Positions 35,865-43,553 of a DNA stretch of 64,000 nt are shown piece by piece. How positions within the stretch are numbered: the stretch's first letter is position 1; each line of letters begins with the position of its first letter. This stretch comes from Cryptosporangium phraense (lineage in GTDB: Bacteria; Actinomycetota; Actinomycetes; Mycobacteriales; Cryptosporangiaceae), in NCBI RefSeq assembly GCF_006912135.1, contig NZ_VIRS01000010.1:179561-243560 (forward strand), written 5' to 3'. The notes under the pieces were generated by a model, which was not told the DNA's origin, searched no databases, and saw nothing but the letters and a program-made list of their open reading frames with translations. Both the position numbers and the translations under genes were made by a program.

Positions 35865-36205
35865 CTACGGACGTTCGGGCCGCCCTGCAGGACGCGGTCA
35901 AGTCGGCGATGAAGTCGCGCGACCGCGCGGCCCTCTCGGTCTACCGCACCGCGCTGGCCGCGATCGCCAACGCCGAGGCGCTCCCGGTGGAGGCCGCCCC
36001 CAAGGCCGGTGCGATCGAGGCGTCGGCCGTGGGGGTGGGGGCGGTCGAGGCCCCGCGCCGGGAACTGTCCGAGGAGGACGTGGCCGCGATCGTCCGCCGC
36101 GAGGCGACCGACCGCCTGACGACGGCCTCGTCGCTGGAGAGCGCCGATCCGGACGCGGCCACCCGCCTGCGCGCCGAAGCCGCCCTGCTCGCCCGGTTCG
36201 TGTAG
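35861..36205 (+). CDS. GatB/YqeY-domain protein
   Basis: A 114-residue helical protein. The start TTDVRAALQDAVKSAMKSRD followed by RAALSVYRTALAAIANAEAL and, later, ELSEEDVAAIVRREATDRLT match the YqeY domain, which is related to the tail of amidotransferase GatB that contacts tRNA. Stand-alone YqeY proteins have no settled function. It is shorter than typical 150-residue YqeY. GTG 35861 overlaps the previous stop, and its TAG overlaps the next GTG (TAGTG). Confidence 0.75.
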   Translation: MTTDVRAALQDAVKSAMKSRDRAALSVYRTALAAIANAEALPVEAAPKAGAIEASAVGVGAVEAPRRELSEEDVAAIVRREATDRLTTASSLESADPDAATRLRAEAALLARFV

Positions 36206-37041
36206 TGGAACCGTACGAGCGGGCGCTCGCGTACGTCCGGGGGCTGGTGGACGGGCCGCCGGTCGGGGACTTCGACGTCACCGTCCACTTCCATCCCGAC
36301 CGCCCGGTCGGCGAGCTCCTGCTGCTGCGTCACCTCGTCGAGGACGGCGTCTACCGGTCGCAGTTCGAGACCGGCACCAGCAACGGCGGGCTGACCGCGC
36401 ACCCCGGCGGCGACCGCTGGCAGTGGGAGCACCGGATGTTCGCCGGCGCCTACGACGACGCCCCGCCGTCGCACCGGCCGCTCTACGGCGCGCTCAACGT
36501 CCGCCGGTACCCGGTCGGTGGCGCGGTCCGCTTCGGATCCGCGCACCTCCGGCTCCGCCCGGCGGTGCTGGCCCGCACGACGTTCTGCTACCCCGACAGC
36601 GTCCTCGAACCCACGGACTTCGGCACCGCCGAGCACCTCCCGCTCGTCGCGCTGGCCGAGGCCGACGGTGCCGACGGTGCCGACGTCCTCGACGACTACA
36701 TCGAGGCCCACGTCCACGGCGGGCTGAGCCTGTCCGACGACGTCGAGGCCGTCGTCCTCGACCCGTCGTACCGCACTACCGACGTCGAGGACGCGGCCGG
36801 GGAACTGCCGTGCGCGGTGGAGTGGCACGCCGGTTTCCGCCTGCCGGTGGACGAGCTGGCCCGGCACGGCGACTACCGCGGGGAGGACGTCGTCGCGGCC
36901 GGGACCGCCCTCGCGGAGGACGGGTGGCTCGACCCGCGGATCATCGGCGACGCGGCCCGGGCCGGGCGGTTCGACCCACAGACCGTGAAGCGGGTCTGGC
37001 ACTGCACGGCGCGCTTCGGCTACGCCTGGCCGGAGGCCTGA
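36205..37041 (+). CDS. DUF3626-domain protein
   Basis: A 278-residue protein matching DUF3626: FDVTVHFHPDRP, GVYRSQFETGTSNGGLTAHP, PLYGALNVRRYPVGGAVRFG, SAHLRLRPAVLARTTFCYPD and DDYIEAHVHGGLSL. The pattern of conserved His, Arg and Glu residues suggests an enzyme, perhaps ADP-ribosyltransferase-like, but the family function is unknown to me. The GTG at 36205 shares its G with the YqeY stop. It closes the four-gene overlapping run that starts with MerR. Confidence 0.8.
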   Translation: MEPYERALAYVRGLVDGPPVGDFDVTVHFHPDRPVGELLLLRHLVEDGVYRSQFETGTSNGGLTAHPGGDRWQWEHRMFAGAYDDAPPSHRPLYGALNVRRYPVGGAVRFGSAHLRLRPAVLARTTFCYPDSVLEPTDFGTAEHLPLVALAEADGADGADVLDDYIEAHVHGGLSLSDDVEAVVLDPSYRTTDVEDAAGELPCAVEWHAGFRLPVDELARHGDYRGEDVVAAGTALAEDGWLDPRIIGDAARAGRFDPQTVKRVWHCTARFGYAWPEA

Positions 37042-37153
37042 CGTCCCCCTGCTGTTCACCTGGCGCCCACCTTCACGTGGCGATTTCGTCCCCTTGATTC
37101 ACGACGGTGACGGTGTTACCGCCAGCTCTCTGGCTCGATTGAGATTGGGCGTC

Positions 37154-38164
37154 GTGCGTAGTCCCCAGGTGAGTGTCGTCATCCCCACCCGCAACCGGCC
37201 CGACCTCGTTGTGCGAGCGGTCCGCAGCGCGTTGGAACAGACACTCCGGGACCTCGAGGTCATCGTCGTCGTCGACGGCCCCGATCCGTCGACCCGGGAG
37301 GCGCTCGCCCTCGTCCGGGACTCGCGGTTAAGGACGATCGAGCTGGAGGAGTCCGGGGGCGCCCAGAACGCCCGCAACGTCGGCGCCCAGCGCGCCGCGG
37401 GGGAGTGGACCGCGTTCCTCGACGACGACGACGAGTGGCTCCCGGAGAAGCTCACCCGCCAGCTGGAGGCGGCCGAGGCGTCGCCCTACGAGCTGCCGGT
37501 CGTCGCCTGCCGGTTGTACCTGCGCACCCCGCGCGCCGACACGGTGCTGCCCCGTCGTCTGCCTCGCGAGGGCGAGCCCCCGAGCGAGTACCTGACGGTC
37601 CGCCGCGGGCTCTTCCACGGCGAGGGCTTCATCCAGACGTCGACGATCATGGCGCCGACGTCGTTGCTGCGCCGCGTGCCGTTCACGCTCGGCGTGCGCC
37701 GGGCCCAGGAGCTCGACTGGAGCCTGCGCTGCCTGGAGCTCCCCGGCAGCGGTCTGGTGTACGCCGATCAACCGCTGGTCATCTGGTACGCGGACGAGAA
37801 CCGGAAGCGGGTCAGCTCGGAGGCGCCGTGGCGGCAGTCGATCGAGTGGCTCAAGGAGACCCGCCAGCGCGTCACGCCCCGGGCCTACGCCGCGCTGGCG
37901 ATGAGCGTCGTCGCGTCGATGGCCGCGACGAGCCGGAGCCCGCGGGTATTCTTCGGCCTGCTCGGTGAGGCGATAAAGCACGGAAGGCCCGGAGTGATCG
38001 ACTTCGTCACGTATTTCCAAGTGTGGTTGCTGCCGGCCGGGCTGCGGCGGGTGCTGCGCGACCGGGCCATCGGTCGTCCGCCGGCCGTCGGCGAACCGGG
38101 TGTTCTGGGGGCGGACACCGTCGGTGAACCGCGGGGCGCGAACGGACGGGCCACGGCCCGATGA
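37154..38164 (+). CDS. Family 2 glycosyltransferase
   Basis: A 336-residue GT-A fold enzyme. PQVSVVIPTRNRPDLVVRAV and VIVVVDGPD form the nucleotide-sugar site. The DXD-type motif is AFLDDDDEWLPEKLTRQ, with ELDWSLRCLE as acceptor-side ED motif. GTG 37154 gives a family-like N-terminus, but an in-frame TTG at 37094 is possible; neither has a strong ribosome-binding site. It overlaps the O-antigen-ligase-like gene (ATGA), so the pair probably assemble and transfer a surface glycan. Confidence 0.85.
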   Translation: MRSPQVSVVIPTRNRPDLVVRAVRSALEQTLRDLEVIVVVDGPDPSTREALALVRDSRLRTIELEESGGAQNARNVGAQRAAGEWTAFLDDDDEWLPEKLTRQLEAAEASPYELPVVACRLYLRTPRADTVLPRRLPREGEPPSEYLTVRRGLFHGEGFIQTSTIMAPTSLLRRVPFTLGVRRAQELDWSLRCLELPGSGLVYADQPLVIWYADENRKRVSSEAPWRQSIEWLKETRQRVTPRAYAALAMSVVASMAATSRSPRVFFGLLGEAIKHGRPGVIDFVTYFQVWLLPAGLRRVLRDRAIGRPPAVGEPGVLGADTVGEPRGANGRATAR

Positions 38165-39633
38165 TCCACACGCTCTCCGCCCGGATCGGGGCGCTGGTCG
38201 CGGCTGTCCTCGTCGTGGCGGCCGCCGTCGTCGAATACGTCCGCGTCGACAGCGTCCCCGAGGCCCTGGAGGCGGCGGTCGCCGCGGTGATCGCCCTCGC
38301 CGTCGCCTGTCTCGCGATCTCCCTTCCGGGCACGACGGCGCGCAGCGCCGTGGTCGGGGGCACGTTCGTCGCGGCCGGCATCCTGACCTGGACGTCGACC
38401 GACCGACCGATCTTCATCTGGGGCGTGCTGGCCGCCGGCGGCCTGTGTTTCCTGCTGTGGAGCCGGCCGTGGCTCGAGGGGTTGCGGCAGCTGCCGCGGG
38501 TCGGCGCGGCCTGGACCGGCATCGCGTACTGGCCGCTCGGGGTGGTCGGGGCGCTGCTGGTGGGACATTGGACGGTCGGCATCCAGCGCCTGGCCTACGC
38601 GGGCATCTTCGTGCTGGCCGCGCTGGTGCTGATCGCGATCGTGCGCGCCGGCGACCGGGATCCGAGCGTCGGCATCGCGGCCGCGGTGCTGGTCGCGATC
38701 GCGGTGCTGCTGCTGGCCGGGTCGGGGTCGCTGTTCGACTCGGTGCGTCAGATCCCGCCGGGCAGCGGCTCGGCGCAGCTGATGCGCGACCGGTTCTGGG
38801 GCGGCCTGGGCGTCTACTACCAGCCGAATGCGCTGGCCGGGCTGGCCGTGATCTCGGCGATCCGGGTCGCGCCCGACCGCGCGTTCGCGCTCTGGCAGCG
38901 GCTGTCGGTGCTGGCCGTGGCCGGGGTGCTGCTGGGGATGAGCAACTCCCGCACCGGGCTGATCTTCGCGTTCGGCGCGGCCTGCCTGCACGGCCTGCTG
39001 ACGCTCTGGCGCCTGCGGCCCGACCTGCCTTCCTACCGGCGACGGTGGCTCGCGGTGCTGACGCCGTTCCTGGTGATCGGGCTGGTCGTCGTGTACTCGC
39101 AGGCGTCCGGGAAGTTGACCAGGAATCGCTTCGAGGATTCGGCGAAGCCGCCCTCGAGCACGGCGGCCGCGGTCACCAGCGGGCGGACCGACACGTGGAA
39201 GCAGGTCTGGGTCGACTGGGAGAACGCCGGTGTGGCCGAGAAGCTGTTCGGGGATGCGCGGACGTCCCGGGCGGTGGTGACCAGGCTGAACGACGGTGCG
39301 CCGGTGAACGGGCCGCGGGTGCAGTTGAACACCGACAACGCGTTCGTGGGCGCGTTCCGGCGCGGTGGGGTGTTCGGGGCGCTGGCGTTCGTCGCGGGGG
39401 TGTTGCTGCTGCTGTGGCACGCGCTGCGCCGCCGCCGGGACGGTGTCCTCCCGGCCGCGTGGTGGACGATCGGCGCGATCGCCGTGATCCCGACGATCAT
39501 GAGCGAGGATTGGCTGCTCGGTGGCACTAATGGTGCGGTGTGGCTGACGCTGCTGGCCGGGGAGATCTACGTGGTGTTCCGGGCGGCGCCGCGTCGGGTG
39601 GAGGCCGAGCCGGAGCCGGCCGTCAGCGTCTAG
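38161..39633 (+). CDS. O-antigen ligase/polymerase-like membrane protein (Wzy/WaaL type)
   Basis: A 490-residue protein with about 11-12 membrane helices. A large extracellular loop contains SGRTDTWKQVWVDWENAGVA and NTDNAFVGAFRRGGVFGALA. The H/R-x-N-x-F/L pattern there is typical of the O-antigen ligase domain, which joins or polymerises lipid-linked glycans outside the membrane. ATG 38161 overlaps the glycosyltransferase stop. The gene's TAG (39631-39633) is part of the CTAG that forms the left target site of an IS982 element, so its stop is intact. Confidence 0.82.
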   Translation: MIHTLSARIGALVAAVLVVAAAVVEYVRVDSVPEALEAAVAAVIALAVACLAISLPGTTARSAVVGGTFVAAGILTWTSTDRPIFIWGVLAAGGLCFLLWSRPWLEGLRQLPRVGAAWTGIAYWPLGVVGALLVGHWTVGIQRLAYAGIFVLAALVLIAIVRAGDRDPSVGIAAAVLVAIAVLLLAGSGSLFDSVRQIPPGSGSAQLMRDRFWGGLGVYYQPNALAGLAVISAIRVAPDRAFALWQRLSVLAVAGVLLGMSNSRTGLIFAFGAACLHGLLTLWRLRPDLPSYRRRWLAVLTPFLVIGLVVVYSQASGKLTRNRFEDSAKPPSSTAAAVTSGRTDTWKQVWVDWENAGVAEKLFGDARTSRAVVTRLNDGAPVNGPRVQLNTDNAFVGAFRRGGVFGALAFVAGVLLLLWHALRRRRDGVLPAAWWTIGAIAVIPTIMSEDWLLGGTNGAVWLTLLAGEIYVVFRAAPRRVEAEPEPAVSV

Positions 39634-39645
39634 ATGAGTGATTCC
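39634..39645 (+). repeat. Left terminal inverted repeat of the IS982 element
   Basis: ATGAGTGATTCC matches the complement of the right end perfectly. The CTAG before it is the left copy of the presumed target duplication. Confidence 0.8.
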
Positions 39646-39706
39646 TAACGGCGTGGCGGCGCGTTCTGGCCCGTGACATGCGGCGGAGGGTGCCGTTGGT
39701 CTGCGT

Positions 39707-40382
39707 GTGAGCCCAGACCTCGACACCCCTCCTGACCGCACTGTACGTATGGATCGACGATCGTGTGCCCCGCCGTCGCGCGACCGGACGCCCGCCGGTG
39801 CTCTCCGACGCGGAACTGCTGACCGCCGCCGTCGCGCAGGCCCTCCTGCAGGTCGTCTCCGAACGTCGCTGGCTGCGGCTGATCACCAAGCGCCTGCCCG
39901 GCATGTTCCCCGCCCTGCCCCGCCAACCCGGCTACAACAAACGCCTGCGCGCCGCCGGAGCACTGCTGACCCGCGTCATGCGTGACCTGGCCCGTGACAC
40001 CACGTTCTGGCACGACGACGTGTGGCTGGCCGACTCCACTCCGGTCGGCTGCGGCACCTCCCGCGAGACCGTCCACCGCTCCGACCTAGCCGGCTACGCC
40101 CAATACGGCTACTGCGCGTCACATTCCCGCTGGTTCTGGGGCCTGCGCCTGCACCTGATCTGCACCCCGGCCGGCCTGCCGGGACAGTGGATCCTGGCCG
40201 ACAAGGGCTACCAACGCCGCGAGTTCGCACACCAACTCACCGACCACGGCCTCCAGCTGCTGATCCCGGCCGGCGTCTGCGTCCGCGTCGCCCAACGCCT
40301 CCTCGCGCTGACCGCCGCGATCTGGCACAACGACCACACCGGCCAACCGGTCACCCGATCCCTGATCGCCTACGACCACTGA
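39707..40382 (+). pseudogene. IS982 transposase remnant: frameshift plus internal deletions
   Basis: GTG 39707 begins SPDLDT in the manner of IS982 transposases. The frame then shifts at a run of four C (39726-39729), where one extra C is present; removing it would give LLTALYVWIDDRV and join the downstream frame. That frame continues RRRATGRPPVLSDAELL, PGYNKRLRAAGALLTRV and DDVWLADSTPVGCG (first catalytic Asp). It then jumps from CTPAGLP to GQWILADKGYQRREF (second Asp), and from LLIPA to GVCVRVAQRLLALTAAIWHN. About 80 residues are missing in total, including the region with the third catalytic residue (IESVN-type Glu). The family comparison is from memory. Confidence 0.82.
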
Positions 40383-40387
40383 ACTTC

Positions 40388-40399
40388 GGAATCACTCAT
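40388..40399 (-). repeat. Right terminal inverted repeat of the IS982 element
   Basis: GGAATCACTCAT is the exact complement of the left end. The following CTAG (40400-40403) is the right copy of the target duplication and contains the stop codon of the radical SAM gene. Confidence 0.8.
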
Positions 40400-41437
40400 C
40401 TAGAACAGCGTGGATTGGGCCGGCGGGGGTGGGGCCGCCCGCTTGCCCAGCAGCGCGAACTTGTCCTCGGTGGACTCGTCCGGGACCGGCAGGCCGTGCC
40501 GGCGCAGGGCCCGCTCGACCCGGGCCCGGACGAGCTCGCGGTAGGCCGGGGGCGTCCGCGAGCCGCGCGCGTACAGCTCCTCGTACGTGCCGACCAGGTC
40601 GGGATGCGTGCGGGCCAGCCAGCTCAGGAACAGCTCCTTGACCCCGCGGATCAGGTACAGCGGCGTCGGCAGGACGTGCGCCGCGCCGGCCTCCGCGAGC
40701 GCGCCGACCATCGCGTCGAGCTGGTCGTCGCCGTCGGTGAGGTGCGGCAGGATCGGCGCCAGGAACACGGTCGGGGCGAACCCCGCGTCGCGCATCGCCC
40801 GCAGCGTCGCCAGCCGCGCCACGGTCGGCGGCGCGCCCGGCTCCAACGTCTCGTCGAGGAACGGGATCGACAGGCCCAGCTCGACGTTCAGCCGTTCGGC
40901 CGCGGCGGCCAGCCGGTCGAGGTCGCGCCGGACGACGGCCCCCTTGGTCAGGATCGAGAACGGGATCCGGGCCCCGGCCAGCGCGTCGATCAGCGACGGC
41001 ATCAGCGCGTAGCGGCCTTCGGCCCGCTGGTACGGATCCGTGCTGGTCCCGAACGCGACCCGTTCGGGCAGCACCCGCTTCGTCGCGAGTTCCCGCCGCA
41101 GCACCTCGCCGACGTTGATCTTGACGACGAGCTGCCGCTCGAAATCGGCGCCGAGATTCAGGCCGAGGTGCTCGTGCGACGGGCGCGCGAAGCAGTACGT
41201 GCAGGCGTGCGTGCAGCCCCGGTACGGGTTGATCGTCCACTCGCCGGGCAGCATCGAGGCCGTGGCCGGGACGTGGTTGAGCGCGCTCTTGGTGAGCACC
41301 TCGTGGAACGTCACGCCCTCGAACTCGGGGGTCCGGACGCTGCGGACCAGGTTGTTCAGGCCGGCCAGACCGGGCAGCGTGCCGGGCGCGATCGCGTCGA
41401 CGCGCTGGCCGGCCCACCGCAGGTCGCCGTCGGTCAC
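40400..41437 (-). CDS. Radical SAM protein, Rv2578c family
   Basis: A 345-residue radical SAM enzyme. The 4Fe-4S motif is INPYRGCTHACTYCFARPSH (CxxxCxxC). Downstream it has VVKINVGEVLRREL, VAFGTSTDPYQRAEG and ELGLSIPFLDETLEPGAPP, as in mycobacterial Rv2578c and the SplB-like group. The family's reaction is not known to me; relation to spore photoproduct lyase is a structural hint only. The start is GTG 41437, which overlaps the stop of the ICL-family gene (GTGA). It gives VTDGDLRWAGQRVDA, the usual family start. Its TAG lies in the right CTAG copy of the IS982 element. Confidence 0.85.
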   Translation of the reverse strand: MTDGDLRWAGQRVDAIAPGTLPGLAGLNNLVRSVRTPEFEGVTFHEVLTKSALNHVPATASMLPGEWTINPYRGCTHACTYCFARPSHEHLGLNLGADFERQLVVKINVGEVLRRELATKRVLPERVAFGTSTDPYQRAEGRYALMPSLIDALAGARIPFSILTKGAVVRRDLDRLAAAAERLNVELGLSIPFLDETLEPGAPPTVARLATLRAMRDAGFAPTVFLAPILPHLTDGDDQLDAMVGALAEAGAAHVLPTPLYLIRGVKELFLSWLARTHPDLVGTYEELYARGSRTPPAYRELVRARVERALRRHGLPVPDESTEDKFALLGKRAAPPPPAQSTLF

Positions 41438-42267
41438 CGGCTGGGGAAGCCGCCGTTGATCACGGTCCACGGCTCCACCTCACTCAGTGCCTCGTAGGTG
41501 CCCTCGTGAAGGACCTCGCGGGTCGCCCGCACGACGAGCGAGTAGGCCGCGAACGCGACCGACGCCCCCAGGCTTACCCGGCGGACCCCGGCCTTCGCCA
41601 GCTCCCCGACGCTCGGCGCGCCCGGCCCGGCCATCACATTCACCGGGATCGGGGCGTCGGCCACCAGCGTCGCGATCACGTCCAGGTCGGTGAGGCCCGG
41701 CACGAAGAGCGTGTCCGCGCCCGCGTCGGCGTAGGCCCGCGCCCGGCGCAGCGTCTCGTCGTACCGGCCCTCGGGCGCGCCGATGCCGGCCAGGTACACG
41801 TCGGTCCGGGCGTTGATCTGCAGATTCGGGAGTCCGGCGGCGGCCGCCGCCTCCCGCGCGGCCCGGATCCGGGCGGCCTGCGCGCCGTCGTCGAACAGCC
41901 CGCCGTCGGGGTTCCCGCTGTCCTCGAGGTTGATCCCGACGGCCCCGGCCGCGACGACCCCGCGGGCGGTCTCGGCGACGTCGGACGGGCCCGGGCCGTA
42001 CCCGCTCTCGACGTCCGCGCTCACCGGAAGGTCGACCGCCGCGGCGATGTCCCGGACGACGTCCAGGGCGGCTTCGCGGGTCAGGTGCTGCCCGTCGGGG
42101 ACTCCCCGGCCCCACGACACCCCGGCGCTCGTCGTCGCGATGACGAGCGCGCCGGTGTTCGCGGTCAGGACCGCGCTCCCGACGTCCCACGCGTTCGGCA
42201 GCACGTAGGTGCCGGCCCGGTTCAGGGCGGCCAACTCGTCGGCCTTCTGCTGCTGCGTCTTGCTCAC
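41434..42267 (-). CDS. Isocitrate lyase/PEP mutase-family protein
   Basis: A 277-residue TIM-barrel enzyme of the ICL/PEPM superfamily. Landmarks are YVLPNAWDVGSAVLTANTGA, IATTSAGVSWGRGVPDG, SADVESGYGPGPSDVAET (metal-binding region), GINLEDSGNPDGGLFDD and LQINARTDVYLAGIG. The CKKCH active-site motif of true isocitrate lyase is absent. It is therefore a C-C or C-P lyase of oxaloacetate hydrolase/2-methylisocitrate lyase/phosphonopyruvate type with unknown substrate. GTG 42267 follows a strong GAGGAGG. It is translationally coupled to the radical SAM gene. Confidence 0.85.
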   Translation of the reverse strand: MSKTQQQKADELAALNRAGTYVLPNAWDVGSAVLTANTGALVIATTSAGVSWGRGVPDGQHLTREAALDVVRDIAAAVDLPVSADVESGYGPGPSDVAETARGVVAAGAVGINLEDSGNPDGGLFDDGAQAARIRAAREAAAAAGLPNLQINARTDVYLAGIGAPEGRYDETLRRARAYADAGADTLFVPGLTDLDVIATLVADAPIPVNVMAGPGAPSVGELAKAGVRRVSLGASVAFAAYSLVVRATREVLHEGTYEALSEVEPWTVINGGFPSR

Positions 42268-42392
42268 CGTGCGCCTCCTCACTTCGGCGCGACGAAAGCT
42301 AGCCGTAATTGTCGGGGGCTTCAAATAACAATGAGCGAATATGTCTGACATGGATTTATGAAGCCAGCGGAGCGGGGGTGCATTATTGGCCG

Positions 42393-42872
42393 GTGAGTTC
42401 CAGCGCACCCGGCCCGACCCGCCCCGACGGCCTCTGGCTGAACGATTTGTCGGTCGGCCAGACGTTTCGTAGTGACGATTACTCGCTGACCGAATCGGAG
42501 ATCGTCGAATTCGCGTCCCGCTACGACCCGCAGTTGTTTCACGTGGATCCGGAACGGGCGCGAGACACGTTCTTCGGCGGGCTGGCGTCGAGCGGATGGC
42601 TGACCGCGGCCGTGACGATGCGGCTCTTCACCGAGTCGGTGCCGCTGGCCTGCGGGGTGATCGGTTCGACGATCACGCTGGCCTGGCCCACGGCCACCCG
42701 CCCCGGAGATCGCCTCCGAGCCGAGTCCAGGATCGACGAGATCACGCCGTCGTCCTCGAGGCCCGACCGCGCCGCCGTGCTGTTCTCGTACCGGACGCTC
42801 ACGGCTGACGACGAGATCCGCCAGCAGACGTCCGGCCGGGTGCTGTCGTGGAACCGCCCGACCGACGCGTAG
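42393..42872 (+). CDS. MaoC-like hydratase/dehydratase
   Basis: A 159-residue hot-dog-fold protein. LSVGQTFRSDDYSLTESEIV, EFASRYDPQLFHVDPERARD and FFGGLASSGWLTAAVTMRLF contain the MaoC hydratase-2 motif, with Asp and His in YDPQLFHVD. It should hydrate an enoyl-CoA thioester. The start is uncertain: GTG 42393 gives a normal length, with a GTG at 42378 and further upstream codons open. The region before it (42268-42392) is unusually AT-rich for this window and probably carries divergent promoters for this and the ICL-family gene. Confidence 0.8.
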   Translation: MSSSAPGPTRPDGLWLNDLSVGQTFRSDDYSLTESEIVEFASRYDPQLFHVDPERARDTFFGGLASSGWLTAAVTMRLFTESVPLACGVIGSTITLAWPTATRPGDRLRAESRIDEITPSSSRPDRAAVLFSYRTLTADDEIRQQTSGRVLSWNRPTDA

Positions 42873-42946
42873 GTCCGCTGATGTCAGCCTCCGGGCACCC
42901 GGCTCGCGAGCGCCGCCGATGGCGGCCCGGCCGTTCCTGCCGTCGG

Positions 42947-42974
42947 CGTTGGGCGCCCTCGGGCGCGCCCAACG
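42947..42974. terminator. GC-rich hairpin between MaoC and HxlR genes
   Basis: CGTTGGGCG and CGCCCAACG pair perfectly (9 bp), with CCC/GGG able to extend inside the loop. It lies in the 211-bp gap between two convergent genes (ends 42872 and 43084), so it could terminate from either side. No U-run follows. Confidence 0.55.
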
Positions 42975-43083
42975 ATGCGATGACTGCCGCCGGTGGCGCG
43001 GCGGCCGGTTATCCAGACCCTGGAGGTGTTCCTACGAGTCCGCGCGGCCCGCGCCCGGCGCGCTGCGCCCGGCGCCGGGGGCG

Positions 43084-43530
43084 TCAAACCGAGTAGCGGT
43101 ACTCGATCTTCTCCGGGTCCACGACATCCCCCACGTCATCCACGAACGCGACCTGCACCGCCCGATCCGACCCCATCGTCCGCCCGACCTCGGTCAGAAC
43201 CACCCCGCCGGCAGGCCGGTGAACCTCCCCCCACTGCTGGAGCGCCGCCAACGCCAACCGCAACTCCCTCGCCGCCGGCGTCAACGTGTACAGAAACCGC
43301 GTCCGCTGCCCCGGCTCCCGATACGGCTGCTTGACCAGCAACCCCTCCTCCACCAACTTGTTGAGACGCTGACCCAGCACATCCGGGGCCACCCCGAGAA
43401 TCGCCTGGAAATCGCTGAACCGCTCGACCCCGTTCAGGGCGGCCTCGCACAGCAGACGCAAGCTCCATTTGTCGCCGATCGCGTTCAGCACCCGGCCGAT
43501 CGTGCAGGATCCGCGGTCGATCGACGCCAT
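43084..43530 (-). CDS. HxlR-family transcriptional regulator
   Basis: A 148-residue winged-helix protein. CTIGRVLNAIGDKWSLRLLC, NGVERFSDFQAILGVAPDVL and GQRLNKLVEEGLLVKQPYRE give the standard HxlR domain, including the N-terminal Cys that is often redox-sensitive (CTIGR). ATG 43530 is preferred. A further ATG at 43560 would run into the divergent CoA-transferase start at 43554. The two genes are 23 bp apart, so the regulator likely controls that transferase. Confidence 0.87.
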   Translation of the reverse strand: MASIDRGSCTIGRVLNAIGDKWSLRLLCEAALNGVERFSDFQAILGVAPDVLGQRLNKLVEEGLLVKQPYREPGQRTRFLYTLTPAARELRLALAALQQWGEVHRPAGGVVLTEVGRTMGSDRAVQVAFVDDVGDVVDPEKIEYRYSV

Positions 43531-43553
43531 GCCGGCCAACGTACCGTCCGGGT

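Larger units (their letters stand above)
39634..40399 (+). mobile_element. Degenerate IS982-family insertion sequence, 766 bp
   Basis: The element is bounded by inverted ends ATGAGTGATTCC (39634-39645) and its complement (40388-40399), extended to 15 bp with one mismatch. It is flanked by a direct CTAG (39630-39633 and 40400-40403), the likely target duplication. Counting the palindromic flank, 17 bp match. Full IS982 elements are about 1 kb. This one carries a shortened, frameshifted transposase and cannot move by itself. It separates two convergent genes without breaking either, because the CTAG supplied a stop codon to both. Confidence 0.82.
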
